The notes below the pieces were generated by a model, which was given only the letters and a program-made list of their open reading frames with translations, ran no database searches and had not been told where the DNA came from. 64,000 bases of DNA from Variovorax sp. PMC12 (GTDB taxonomy: Bacteria; Pseudomonadota; Gammaproteobacteria; Burkholderiales; Burkholderiaceae_C), in NCBI RefSeq assembly GCF_003019815.1, contig NZ_CP027773.1, positions 2,863,001 to 2,927,000 of the forward strand, written 5' to 3'. The position numbers were made by a program, and so were the translations under genes. Below, in pieces: positions 24,227 to 34,432 of the stretch; the first letter of the stretch is position 1, and each line of letters begins with the position of its first letter.

Positions 24227-24735
24227 CACGGCGCGAGCATGTAGCAATGCTCGAGCGCCTTGAGCATGTAGTTGTTGACCGTGCGCACCGTCACGCCCAG
24301 GCGGGCGGCGATTTCCGCATAGGTGAGTCCGTCGAGCTGCGACAGCATGAAGGCCTGCCGCACCGGCGGCTTCATGCCGTCGAGCATGGCGTCGATGGCC
24401 ACCAGCGCCTCGAGCACGATGGCCCGCGCTTCGAGCGACGGCAATTGGGGTTCGGGCAGCGCGGCGAGGGTGTCGAGGTAGGCACGCTCCAGTGCCCGGC
24501 GCCGGTGGAAGTCGACGACCAGCCCGTGCGCGATGGTGGCCAGGTAGGCGCGCGGTTCAGCCGCGGCAACGGGCTCCCTCCTGCTCAGCAGCCGCACGAA
24601 GGTGTCGTGCGCCAGGTCGGCGGCGTTGTGCGAGCAGCCCAGCTTCTTGCGCAGCCAGGCGTGCAGCCATCCGTGATGGTTGCTGTAGAGCGTTTGCACC
24701 TCGTGCTGAACTAACGCGAACTCGCCGGCCGGCAT
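24226..24735 (-). CDS. ECF RNA polymerase sigma factor, FecI-like
   Basis: 169 residues. Sigma region 2 (YSNHHGWLHAWLRKKLGCSHNAADLAHDTFVRLL with AYLATIAHGLVVDFHRRR) and region 4 (PPVRQAFMLSQLDGLTYAEIAARLGVTVRTVNNYMLKALEHCY) are typical of FecI/PvdS iron-starvation sigma factors. First gene of the FecI-FecR-receptor operon, behind a Fur box at 24781-24795. It would direct polymerase to the receptor promoter when the ferric ligand is sensed. Confidence 0.93.
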   Translation of the reverse strand: MPAGEFALVQHEVQTLYSNHHGWLHAWLRKKLGCSHNAADLAHDTFVRLLSRREPVAAAEPRAYLATIAHGLVVDFHRRRALERAYLDTLAALPEPQLPSLEARAIVLEALVAIDAMLDGMKPPVRQAFMLSQLDGLTYAEIAARLGVTVRTVNNYMLKALEHCYMLAP

Positions 24736-24780
24736 GGGTGGGATCTCCGCGCAGCCGCGATGGCTTCGCTCGGTTATTAA

Positions 24781-24795
24781 TACGAATAGTTCTCA
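24781..24795 (-). promoter_or_regulatory. Fur box upstream of ECF sigma gene
   Basis: Minus-strand TGAGAACTATTCGTA matches the Fur pattern TGAGAATnATTCTCA at 11 of 14 defined positions, 46-60 bases upstream of the sigma-factor ATG, in the only AT-rich part of the intergenic region. Confidence 0.65.
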
Positions 24796-24843
24796 ATTGT
24801 ACGCTTTCGCCGGATGCCTTCCAACCAGCTGGCACGCACACTG

Positions 24844-24874
24844 CCCTTGAAACGTCATCGATTGCCCTTATGAT
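24844..24874 (+). promoter_or_regulatory. groES promoter, sigma70 with overlapping heat-shock-like elements
   Basis: TTGAAA (24847-24852) and TATGAT (24869-24874) with a 16-base spacer form a good sigma70 promoter. The same stretch reads CCCTTGAAA (24844-24852), 12 bases, then CCCTTATG (24865-24872), close to the sigma32 pattern, so dual control is plausible. The CIRCE operator begins in the last base of the -10 element. Confidence 0.7.
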
Positions 24875-24900
24875 TAGCACTCGCTGCTGACGAGTGCTAA
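24874..24900 (+). promoter_or_regulatory. CIRCE operator (HrcA binding site)
   Basis: Perfect inverted repeat TTAGCACTC (24874-24882), 9-base spacer, GAGTGCTAA (24892-24900), identical to the CIRCE consensus. HrcA bound here would block the promoter whose -10 it touches. In the transcript it also forms a 5' hairpin. Confidence 0.97.
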
Positions 24901-24989
24901 CAGCCCTCGCTTCCAGTCGATGGGCTGCCGGCCTCCGGTCCGGCGCCCGACCACAAACCCGTTTCTTATCCATACATCCAGGAGATGCA

Positions 24990-25280
24990 ATGAAACTTCG
25001 TCCTTTGGCCGATCGCGTGATCGTCAAGCGTGTTGACAGCGAAACCAAGACCGCCTCCGGCATCGTCATCCCCGACGCAGCCGCCGAGAAGCCCGATCAG
25101 GGCGAAGTCCTGGCCGTGGGCCCGGGCAAGCGCAACGACAAGGGCGAGCTGGCCGCACTGACCGTCAAGGTCGGCGACCGCGTCCTGTTCGGCAAGTACA
25201 GCGGCCAGACCGTCAAGGTCGGCGGCGACGAACTGCTGGTCATGAAGGAAGACGACCTGTTCGCGGTCGTCGAGAAGTAA
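24990..25280 (+). CDS. groES: Co-chaperonin GroES
   Basis: 96 residues, normal length. MKLRPLADRVIVKR at the start, the mobile loop ETKTASGIVIPDAAAEKPDQGEVLAVGPG and the core KVGDRVLFGKYSGQTVKVGGDELLVMKEDDLFAVVEK. Forms the heptameric lid of the GroEL folding chamber in the cytoplasm. ATG at 24990 after GGAGATGCA; an upstream in-frame start at 24894 would lie inside the CIRCE hairpin and is rejected. First gene of the bicistronic operon, 29 bases before groEL. Confidence 0.98.
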   Translation: MKLRPLADRVIVKRVDSETKTASGIVIPDAAAEKPDQGEVLAVGPGKRNDKGELAALTVKVGDRVLFGKYSGQTVKVGGDELLVMKEDDLFAVVEK

Positions 25281-25309
25281 TTCAAACATCCCATTCGGAG
25301 TAATAAAAC

Positions 25310-26962
<1,653 letters not shown>

Positions 26963-27017
26963 GCCCGAAGGCCGGGAACACTTTCCCGGCCGAGCCGCTC
27001 GATCCGTCGAGCAACAA

Positions 27018-27050
27018 GAAGAGCCGGGCATGCCCGGCTCTTTTTTTTTG
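27018..27050 (+). terminator. groESL intrinsic terminator
   Basis: Perfect stem AGAGCCGGG / CCCGGCTCT around CATG at 27020-27041, followed by nine T residues. A weaker inverted repeat GCCGGGAA ... TTCCCGGC precedes it just after the stop. Likely serves as the boundary with the convergent metallophosphoesterase operon. Confidence 0.95.
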
Positions 27051-27071
27051 CCCGCGGGGCCGCGCGCCCGC

Positions 27072-28190
27072 CTACCAGCCGCCGCCGTTGCGGTTGGGTC
27101 CGCGCTGCGTGCCGTCCATGCCCGCGGGCGCCCAGGCTCCGATGGTGTGGCAAGCATGGCCCGGCGCGACCAGCTGGTGGCGCCGGGGCAGGTCGTCCAC
27201 CGGCCTGACCAGCACCTCGACGCTGTCACGCGCCTCGCCGCATGCGACGACGACTCGGTGCAGGCCGGCACCGACACCCTCCAGGCTGGCCTGCCAGAGG
27301 CCGGCGCCCGCGTCCTGCATGGGAGACGGTGCGCCCGCGTCCAAGGACACCTCCATCGGCGCCGTGGCGTGGCCGATGCGCCGTGCCACGACCTGCAGCG
27401 TGCCGGGCCGCGGCACCTGGCGCGGGTCGGTCACGCGGGTGAGCAGGCGCACATCGCAGGGGCTCACGATCTGCACGTGCGGCCAGGGTTGGCCGATGCG
27501 GCGGAACCGCACGCTCGGCACCGAGTCGTGCACGCACACGAGCGAGAAGCCCGGCCGGCCGTCGTCCTCCTCGATCTGCGCGGTGGAGCGCGTGGCGCCG
27601 TAGACCACCCAGCCGTCGTTGAGCAGCTCGTTGTAGTGCGTGTGGCCGGTATCGACGAAAGCGACCCGGGCATCGGCGAACAGGCGCGCCAGTTGCTCGC
27701 CACCGTCCGCCATGTCGCCCGGAAAGGTGTGCATGAATACCAGCGGCGTCTGCCCTTCGGCCTGCGCCCGCGCGAGTTCGCGGGTGGCCCGATGCAGGTG
27801 GTGCGCGCTGAGCCGGAAGTCGGGGCCGCCCTGGCCCGCGCTCACCACATCCAGAAAGATGCAGCGATGACCGCCGAAGACTTCGCACTCCGGCCGCTGC
27901 GCCGGCGCGAAGGAAGCCTCGTAGGTCGCCAGGCTGCCGCCCTCGAAGTCGTGATCACCGGGGATCGCCCGCCAGGGCAGCGTCAGCGGGCTCAGCGCCT
28001 GCACGATCGCCGCGTACTGCGCTGCGATGGCGTGGTTGGCGTTGTCGCCCGGCAGGTAGACGAAGGCGGCATCGGCGGCATGTGCGTTGGCCTCCTGCAC
28101 GATCTGCCGCAGCCGCGGCAGCGCGGCCCAGTCGTCGGCCTCGTCCATGTGCAGGTCGCCGACGTGGAGCCAGTAGATGGAGGAAGTCAT
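27072..28190 (-). CDS. Calcineurin-like metallophosphoesterase
   Basis: 372 residues. Binuclear-metal motifs in order: HVGDLHMD (residues 9-16), PGDNAN, PGDHDFEG, MHTFPGD and the closing DTGHTHYNE. After about residue 240 comes a beta-rich C-terminal extension (LLTRVTDPRQVPRPGTLQVVARRIGHATAPMEV ... VEVLVRPVDD) like an immunoglobulin-type domain. No signal peptide, so cytoplasmic. Its ATG overlaps the MFS gene stop by four bases. Substrate unknown; coupling to a transporter suggests it dephosphorylates or cleaves an imported phosphoester. Confidence 0.85.
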   Translation of the reverse strand: MTSSIYWLHVGDLHMDEADDWAALPRLRQIVQEANAHAADAAFVYLPGDNANHAIAAQYAAIVQALSPLTLPWRAIPGDHDFEGGSLATYEASFAPAQRPECEVFGGHRCIFLDVVSAGQGGPDFRLSAHHLHRATRELARAQAEGQTPLVFMHTFPGDMADGGEQLARLFADARVAFVDTGHTHYNELLNDGWVVYGATRSTAQIEEDDGRPGFSLVCVHDSVPSVRFRRIGQPWPHVQIVSPCDVRLLTRVTDPRQVPRPGTLQVVARRIGHATAPMEVSLDAGAPSPMQDAGAGLWQASLEGVGAGLHRVVVACGEARDSVEVLVRPVDDLPRRHQLVAPGHACHTIGAWAPAGMDGTQRGPNRNGGGW

Positions 28191-29533
28191 GCGCCGGCCC
28201 TCCTGCGTTCGGCACCGCGAGCCGCCTCGCCGCCCGCGCCCGCACAGGCCGGCATCAGCAGCGCGCCGAAGCCGACCCACAGCGCCACCGAGACCAGCGC
28301 GAAGCCGCCCAGCACATAGAAGGCCAGCTGGTAGCCGAAGAGCTGGGCCAGCCAGCCGCCGATGGCTGGCGAAAGGCTCGCGCCCAGGCCCTGCACCGTC
28401 ATCACCGCGCCCTGGCCGACGTTGACGCGGCCGGTGCCGTTGAGCAGGCAGGCCACCAGCCCCGGCACCGCCACGCTCTGCAGCCCGGCGCCGATGCCGT
28501 CGAGCGCCTGCACCGGCCACACACCCCACGACTCGATGAAGCTGCCGGCCAGCAGGCCGCGCACCGGCAGCGCAATGAAGGAGACCAGCATCACCAGCCA
28601 GTAGCCGCGCCCGGCCGCCATGCGCATCGCGATCAGCGCGGTGACGATCATCACGCCCTGCGCGACCACCACGGTGAGCGCCGTGAAGGCGGCCGGATCG
28701 CCCTTCCCGGCACCGACCACGGCCAGGCCGTAGAGCGGCAGCATCGCGCCGTTGCCGAGGTGGAAGCAGGCCAGCGCGGCGGCCAGGATGAGCATCGGCC
28801 GGTTGTGCAGCAGCGTGCGAAAGCCCTGGGCCTGCCCGGGTTCGCCGTCCTTCCTGTCGCCCTCCTCGTCTTCCAGGCCGCGCGCCGCGCGATGGTCGAT
28901 CACGCGCCCGGGAATCGCCAGCACCGACGCGATCGCGAACACGCCGAAGGCCGCCGCGAGGAAGAAGATGGCCGGCATGCCGTACCTGTAGCCGAGCCAG
29001 CCCGACAGGCCGGCGCCGATCATGTTGCCGGCGTGGTTCCAGGCCTGGTTGCGGCCGTTCTGCGCATTGAAGCCGCGCTGGCGCACGATGCCCAGCGTCA
29101 TGCCGGCGACTGCCGGACCGATGGCCGCACCGGCGATCGCCGTGGCGATCTGGCTGGTGGTGACGACGATCCAGGCCTGCGACCACAGGATCAGGAACGA
29201 AGCCAGCACGGTGCAGATGCCGGTGACGACGACGACCAGCCGCTTGCGCGTGGTGCTGTCGATGAAGGCGCCTGCCGGCACCGTCATCAGCATCCCGGCG
29301 ATGCCGCCGGCGGTCATCACCGAGCCGATGGCGCCGGTCTGCCAGCCGCGCTGCTGCAGGAACACGCCGAGGAACGGCCCGATGCCGGCCTGCATGTCGG
29401 CCATGAAGAAGTTGAGCGAGCACAGCGCGCGCGTGGCGCGCTTGCGGTCGGCATCGCCATCGTTGCCGGGGTTGCCGACGCCGGGGGGTGCGCCGGATGG
29501 TGCGCCGGGTGCGGCGAGAGTCGAGGTGGACAT
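28187..29533 (-). CDS. MFS transporter
   Basis: 448 residues with about twelve membrane helices, beginning after a Gly/Pro-rich tail (ALCSLNFFMADMQAGIGPFLGVFLQQRGW). Conserved loop 2-3 region GMLMTVPAGAFIDSTTRKRL matches the MFS motif A position. AAGGAG precedes the ATG. The acidic/basic cytoplasmic loop GLEDEEGDRKDGEPGQAQG separates the two six-helix halves. Translationally coupled to the metallophosphoesterase. Substrate not readable. Confidence 0.88.
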   Translation of the reverse strand: MSTSTLAAPGAPSGAPPGVGNPGNDGDADRKRATRALCSLNFFMADMQAGIGPFLGVFLQQRGWQTGAIGSVMTAGGIAGMLMTVPAGAFIDSTTRKRLVVVVTGICTVLASFLILWSQAWIVVTTSQIATAIAGAAIGPAVAGMTLGIVRQRGFNAQNGRNQAWNHAGNMIGAGLSGWLGYRYGMPAIFFLAAAFGVFAIASVLAIPGRVIDHRAARGLEDEEGDRKDGEPGQAQGFRTLLHNRPMLILAAALACFHLGNGAMLPLYGLAVVGAGKGDPAAFTALTVVVAQGVMIVTALIAMRMAAGRGYWLVMLVSFIALPVRGLLAGSFIESWGVWPVQALDGIGAGLQSVAVPGLVACLLNGTGRVNVGQGAVMTVQGLGASLSPAIGGWLAQLFGYQLAFYVLGGFALVSVALWVGFGALLMPACAGAGGEAARGAERRRAGA

Positions 29534-29554
29534 GGTGAGGTCTCCTTGAAAAAC

Positions 29555-30805
29555 TCAAGCCGTCAACAGCCGTGCGCCCAGCGCCAGGCACAGGGCCGGC
29601 GGCATCACGAGCACGCCGACCTTCAGGAAGCGCACGAAGCCCACGTCCTCGCCTTCGCGGCGAATCGCGATGAGCCAGAGGATGGTGGCGAGCGAACCGG
29701 TGATCGAGAGATTGGGGCCGAGATCGACACCGATCAGCAGCGCATCGACGATGGAGGCGGGCGGGTGGGCCTGCTGCACCATGGTGCTGGCCAGCAGGCC
29801 GGCCGGCAGGTTGTTGACCAGGTTCGAGCCGAAGGCCAGCAGCGTCCCGGCGATGGCCCCCGTGGCGCGTTCGCCGTGCTGCGCGCCCGCCATGAGCCAC
29901 TGCGCCAGCCGCTCGGTCAGCCCGGTCCTGGAGATCGCCTCGACCAGCACGAACAGGCCCGCCACCAGCGGCAGCACCGTCCAGGACACCTCGCGCAGCA
30001 GCGGCAGCGGACTGGAACGGTCACGCAGCAGCACCACGGCAGCGGTGAGCACGCCCATCACGCAGGTCGGCAGGCCGAGCGACCAGTCCATGGCCGATAC
30101 GGCCATCAGCACCACGGCGGTGGCGATCAGGCCGGCCAGCGCGGTGCGCCCTCCGCTCGATAGCGGCGCCATCCGCGACGGTACCTCGCAGCCGCCCGCC
30201 AGCTCGCGCCGCTGGGTGAAGCGCAACACCAGGAAAGTGCTCCCGATGGCCAGCACCGAGGGCAGCGTGAAATGCAGGAGCCAGGGCCACAGCGCCGGCA
30301 TGTGCTCGCCGTAGAGCACCAGGTTGGCGGGGTTGGAGATCGGCAGCACGAAGCTCGCCGCGTTGGCGACGAAGGCGCAGATGAACAGATAAGGCAACGC
30401 CGGCGCGCGGGCCTGGCGCGCGGCGGCGAAGACGGCCGGCGTGAGCACCACCGCGGCGGCGTCGTTCGAAAGGAAGGCGGTGACCACCACGCCGACCAGA
30501 TAGACCAGCAGGAACAGGCGGCTGCGCGAGCCCTTCGCCTGCCGGACCGCATGGCTTGCGACCCAGTCGAACAGGCCTTGGCGGCGTGCCGTTTCCGACA
30601 GCAGCATCATGCCGATCAGGAACAGGTAGACGTCAGTGCCCTTGCCGACGGCGGTGAGCGCGTCCGACAGCGGCAGCAGGCCCAGCGCCACCGCCAGCAC
30701 GCCGCCCGTGACCGCCCACACCGCCTCCGGCCAGTTGAAGGGGCGAAGCAGCACGCCGGCCGTCACGGCCGCCGTGAGGCTCCAGAGGGACAGATGACTC
30801 GACAT
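29555..30805 (-). CDS. ArsB/NhaD-superfamily anion transporter
   Basis: 416 residues, about eleven helices. Signature segments SNDAAAVVLTPAVFAAARQARAPALPYLFICAFVANAASFVLPISNPANLVLYG and SNLVNNLPAGLLASTMVQ ... GVDLGPNLSITGSLATILW are those of ArsB arsenite permeases. No arsR, arsC or arsH is nearby, so true arsenite efflux is unproven and another anion is possible. ATG at 30805 taken because it starts the first helix and GAGGCG lies upstream. It precedes the MFS gene by 21 bases, probably one transcript. Confidence 0.82.
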   Translation of the reverse strand: MSSHLSLWSLTAAVTAGVLLRPFNWPEAVWAVTGGVLAVALGLLPLSDALTAVGKGTDVYLFLIGMMLLSETARRQGLFDWVASHAVRQAKGSRSRLFLLVYLVGVVVTAFLSNDAAAVVLTPAVFAAARQARAPALPYLFICAFVANAASFVLPISNPANLVLYGEHMPALWPWLLHFTLPSVLAIGSTFLVLRFTQRRELAGGCEVPSRMAPLSSGGRTALAGLIATAVVLMAVSAMDWSLGLPTCVMGVLTAAVVLLRDRSSPLPLLREVSWTVLPLVAGLFVLVEAISRTGLTERLAQWLMAGAQHGERATGAIAGTLLAFGSNLVNNLPAGLLASTMVQQAHPPASIVDALLIGVDLGPNLSITGSLATILWLIAIRREGEDVGFVRFLKVGVLVMPPALCLALGARLLTA

Positions 30806-30962
30806 TGCAAACGCCTCGCGATGGGTTGTTTGTGTGACAGGCGAGGCGGAGTCTGGGCGACCGGACGCACGCGTCCTGTCGGCCAATGTCGCAGTGCGGC
30901 GCGGCCAGCGGGCGCACCTTGGCGCAGTCGCTGTGCGCGATCGATGTGGCAGGCCCGAAGAG

Positions 30963-32432
30963 TCAGCCTGCGCTCAGCAATTGGAAGCTATGGCGCAGCG
31001 ACAGATACAGCGCGCGAAAGCGCGCATGCCGCGCGCGATGGCCTTCGGCGCCGGCGGTCCGGGGCTCGAAGCGCTGGCGCACCGCGGGCGGCGTGCACAC
31101 CGCCTCCAGCGTGCCGCCATCGGCCAGCCAGGCCAGTCGCGCCGCGCCCAGCGCACCGCCGGCTTCACCGCCTTCGCCAAGCGTGAGCGGCACTTCGAGG
31201 ATGTCGGCCAGCAGCTGCGACCACCAGGCGCTGCGCGCGCCGCCACCGACCAGGGCCAGCGCGCCCTCGGGCAGCCGCAGGGTGTCGAGGCCGTCGCGCA
31301 GGCCGAAGCTCACGCCCTCGACCACGGCGTAGGCGATTTCCGCCGGCCCGTGTGCATGCGTGAGCCCGAAGAGCACGCCCTGGGCATCGGGGTTGTTGTG
31401 CGGCGAGCGTTCGCCCGACAGGTACGGCAGGAACAGCGGGCACCGCTCGCGTTGCGCCGACGGCACCAATGCCGCCGCTTCGAGCAGCGCGGCCTCGTCG
31501 GCAAACTTGAAAGCCTTCGCGGCCCAGCTCACCGCGCTCGCGGCGGAGAGCATCACCGACATCTGGTGCCAGCGCTTCGGCAGCGCATGGCAGAAGGCGT
31601 GCATCGCCTGCGCCGGGTTCGGCAGGAAGCGGTCGGTCGACACGAACACCACGCCTGAAGTACCCAGCGAAACGAAGCCCTGCCCCGGCTCGACCAGCCC
31701 CATGCCGACCGCGCTGGCGGCGTTGTCGCCGGCACCGCCCGCGATCTTCACGCCGCCCGGCATGCCCCAGCGCGCCGCGAGTTCGGGCTTGAGCAGCGCC
31801 GAAACCTCGCTGCCTTCGACCAGCCGCGGCATGTGCGCGCGCGTCAGCCCGGTGGCGGCGAGCAGTTCGTCGGACCAGTCGCGCGCACCCACGTCGAGCC
31901 ACAGCGTGCCGGCCGCGTCGGACATCTCGCTGACCGCCTCGCCGCTGAGCATGAAGCGCAGCCAGTCCTTCGGCAGCAGCACGCGCGCCACGCGGGCAAA
32001 GAGTTCGGGCTCATGCTCGCGCACCCACAGCAGCTTGGGCGCGGTGAAGCCCGGCATCGCGAGGTTGCCCGCGATGTCGCCGAGCCGCGGCACGGCGCGC
32101 GTGAGCGCTTCGCACTGCGCGCCGCTGCGGCCGTCGTTCCACAGGATCGCGGGCCGCAGCACCTCGCCGGCCGCATCGAGCAGCGTGGCGCCGTGCATCT
32201 GCCCCGACAGGCCGATGGCGCGCACCGCCGACAACGCCTCGCCGTGCGCCTCTCGCAACTGCGCCATGACCTGCTCGAGCGCCTGCCACCACTGGGCCGG
32301 CGCCTGCTCCGACCACAGCGGATGCGGCCTCTGGACCGTGAGCGGCGCGCGCGCCACGCCCACGATGCGGTGATCGTCGGCGAGCAGCAGCGCCTTGAGC
32401 TCGGACGTGCCGAGGTCGAGTCCAAGATACAA
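30963..32432 (-). CDS. xylB: Xylulokinase
   Basis: 489 residues, FGGY kinase family. Phosphorylates D-xylulose to xylulose 5-phosphate. N-terminal LGLDLGTSELKALLL phosphate-binding loop, IGLSGQMHGATLLD and ILWNDGRSGAQC substrate regions with catalytic Asp, and C-terminal LVGGGARSAWWSQLLADIL ATP site. The only plausible start is TTG at 32432 (LYLGLDLGT), preceded by AGGGGG. Last metabolic gene of the polyol operon, 33 bases after the AraC regulator. Fits conversion of D-arabinitol or xylitol through xylulose. Confidence 0.93.
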   Translation of the reverse strand: MYLGLDLGTSELKALLLADDHRIVGVARAPLTVQRPHPLWSEQAPAQWWQALEQVMAQLREAHGEALSAVRAIGLSGQMHGATLLDAAGEVLRPAILWNDGRSGAQCEALTRAVPRLGDIAGNLAMPGFTAPKLLWVREHEPELFARVARVLLPKDWLRFMLSGEAVSEMSDAAGTLWLDVGARDWSDELLAATGLTRAHMPRLVEGSEVSALLKPELAARWGMPGGVKIAGGAGDNAASAVGMGLVEPGQGFVSLGTSGVVFVSTDRFLPNPAQAMHAFCHALPKRWHQMSVMLSAASAVSWAAKAFKFADEAALLEAAALVPSAQRERCPLFLPYLSGERSPHNNPDAQGVLFGLTHAHGPAEIAYAVVEGVSFGLRDGLDTLRLPEGALALVGGGARSAWWSQLLADILEVPLTLGEGGEAGGALGAARLAWLADGGTLEAVCTPPAVRQRFEPRTAGAEGHRARHARFRALYLSLRHSFQLLSAG

Positions 32433-32465
32433 GATGACCCCCTGGTTTCGTGCTTGGTGGCAAGC

Positions 32466-33422
32466 TTAGGAAGAGATGCCGCCGCCGAAGCGCGTGTCGG
32501 CCTGGCGGCGGAATTCGCTGGGCGTCATGCCCTTGATCTCGAGAAAGCGCCGGTTGAAGTTGGCCACGTTGTTGAAACCCACCTGGTAGCAGATGTCGGT
32601 CACGTAGTGGTCGGTCTGCATCAGCAGGTGGCAGGCGCTGTTGATGCGCACGCGGTTGACGAAGTCGGTGAAGCTGTTGCCGGTGGAGCGCCTGAAGAAG
32701 CGGCTGAAGCGGCTTTCGCTCATGCCCAGTTCGGCCGCCACGTCGGACATCGAGATCGGGTCCGCCATGTTGTTGGTGATGCGGTTGACGATGCCGTTGA
32801 TCTGGTCGACCTGCGCGTCGCCGTCCGCGCCCTGCGCGCCCTGCATCTGCACGCTCGACAGCAGCCGATAGTCGGTGCATTGGGAGAGATCGGCCATGAA
32901 GTCGAGGAACAGGCCCAGGCGCCGCACGCCGCGCGCGGCCTTGATGCGGTCCCAGTGCGCCTGTGCCTGCTGCGACATGCCGAAGAACTCGATGCCGTGG
33001 CGCGCGCGCTCCAGCAGCTGCATCACCTCGCGCAGTTCCGGAATGCCGGCGGCCGCGCTCTCGATGGGTTCGTGGCGGAACTGGATCACCCGGTCGCGCC
33101 CCGCCGCGCCGCCTTCGGGCACGTCCAGCGAGATCCAGTTGTGCGGCAGGCGCGGCCCGCACAGCACCAGGTGCCCGGGCTGGAACGGCCCGATCCAGTC
33201 GCCGATGAAGGCCTTGCCCGATGTCTCGGTGATCAGGTGCAGCTCGTAGTCTTCATGGAAGTGCCATCGCACCAGCGGGCTGGGGAAGCCGTGCGCCAGG
33301 CAGCGCACCAGGCCGGTTTCTTCGGGCGCCTCGTAGCCCAGCGAGGGGGAGCGCGCGAAGTCGCGTTCCAGCTCGGGTTGGCGCTGGCGGGGGACCGAGC
33401 GTTTGCGTGTGGACGTCGTCAT
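32466..33422 (-). CDS. AraC-family transcriptional regulator
   Basis: 318 residues. N-terminal cupin-type sensor (VRWHFHEDYELHLITETSGKAFIGDWIGPFQPGHLVLCGPRLPHNW). C-terminal double helix-turn-helix DPISMSDVAAELGMSESRFSRFF and VTDICYQVGFNNVANFNRRFLEIKGMTPSEFR. Lies inside the polyol operon between the fructokinase and xylulokinase genes, so it is almost surely the local activator. Candidate sites are the 21-base-spaced direct repeats upstream of the polyol-binding protein gene. Confidence 0.9.
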   Translation of the reverse strand: MTTSTRKRSVPRQRQPELERDFARSPSLGYEAPEETGLVRCLAHGFPSPLVRWHFHEDYELHLITETSGKAFIGDWIGPFQPGHLVLCGPRLPHNWISLDVPEGGAAGRDRVIQFRHEPIESAAAGIPELREVMQLLERARHGIEFFGMSQQAQAHWDRIKAARGVRRLGLFLDFMADLSQCTDYRLLSSVQMQGAQGADGDAQVDQINGIVNRITNNMADPISMSDVAAELGMSESRFSRFFRRSTGNSFTDFVNRVRINSACHLLMQTDHYVTDICYQVGFNNVANFNRRFLEIKGMTPSEFRRQADTRFGGGISS

Positions 33423-33433
33423 GGCGGCACGGT

Positions 33434-34402
33434 TCAGGACCGGGAAGCAACAGCCGTATTTTCTTCCTTCGCCAGCGCGGCGTGAACCGCCTCCAGCGTG
33501 GGTGGATCGGCACCCTCGCGGGTGCAGTTGAGGGCGGCGGCGGTGGCGGCGAAGGCCATCACCTCGCGCCATGCGTCGTCGCCCAGCTCGCCGAGCTGCT
33601 CCGGCCGCTCGACGCCGTGCGCCAGCAGCGAGACCGACAGCCCCGCCGTGAAGGTGTCGCCCGCGCCGATGGTGTCGACCACCTCGACGCGCGGCGCGGC
33701 CACCGTGACCGGCGCGCGACCCGCGCGCCAGAGCGTGGCGCCGTCGCCGCCGCGCGTGACGATCACCGCGCGCGCGCCGGCCGCGAGGCAGTCGGCGGCC
33801 AGCGCGTCCACCGGCTGGCCGGGCGCGAGCAGCGCCGCGTCCTCGTCGCTCAGCTTGACCAGGTCGGCCATGCCGAACCAGCCGGCCACGCGCTTGCGGT
33901 AGGCGGCCATGTCGGTGATCAGGCTGGGCCGCACGTTGGGGTCGAACACGACCACGCGCTGCCCCCGGTTCGCGGCGACGAGGTCGGCGATGCGCGTGGC
34001 GGCCGGGTCCTGCAGCAGCGAGATCGACCCGAAGTGCAGGAAGCGGCACTCCGGCGGCAGCTGCGGCAGCGGCTCGGGCGCCCAGGTGGCGTCGGCGCTG
34101 CCCTGCGTGTAGAAGGCGTAGCGGTTGGTCTGCGGCGTGCGCTCGACGAAGGCCAGCGTCGACGGCGCGCCGCTGCGCAGGATGAAGCTGGTGTCCACGC
34201 CGTTCTTCTGCAGGAAGCCCATCAGCCGTTCGCCGAACAGGTCGGTCGACAGCTGCGTGAGAAAGCCGGTCGGCTGCCCGAGCCGCGCGCAGGCCACGGC
34301 GGTGTTCAGCGGCGAGCCGCCTTCATGGCCCAGGAATGCCAGGGTGCCCGCCTCGCCGGCGGTGAAATCGATCAGGGCTTCGCCCGTGAGTGCAATGCGC
34401 AT
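33434..34402 (-). CDS. Fructokinase (PfkB family)
   Basis: 322 residues. MRIALTGEALIDFTAG start, GGSPLNTAVACARLGQPTGFLTQLSTDLFGERL substrate motif, FDPNVRPSLI, and the C-terminal DTIGAGDTFTAGL ATP/catalytic signature. Most likely phosphorylates fructose made by the polyol dehydrogenases to fructose 6-phosphate. Starts 30 bases after the aldolase gene; the AraC gene follows 11 bases after its stop. Confidence 0.9.
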   Translation of the reverse strand: MRIALTGEALIDFTAGEAGTLAFLGHEGGSPLNTAVACARLGQPTGFLTQLSTDLFGERLMGFLQKNGVDTSFILRSGAPSTLAFVERTPQTNRYAFYTQGSADATWAPEPLPQLPPECRFLHFGSISLLQDPAATRIADLVAANRGQRVVVFDPNVRPSLITDMAAYRKRVAGWFGMADLVKLSDEDAALLAPGQPVDALAADCLAAGARAVIVTRGGDGATLWRAGRAPVTVAAPRVEVVDTIGAGDTFTAGLSVSLLAHGVERPEQLGELGDDAWREVMAFAATAAALNCTREGADPPTLEAVHAALAKEENTAVASRS

Positions 34403-34432
34403 GGTGTGTGGGTCGGGATTCGGTGTCGTCGG

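Noticed and set aside
30863..30876. GGACGC-AC-GCGTCC hairpin between the xylB and arsB-like genes as a terminator
   Set aside because: Two-base loop and no T-run. It would only tentatively separate the polyol operon from the arsB-like gene.
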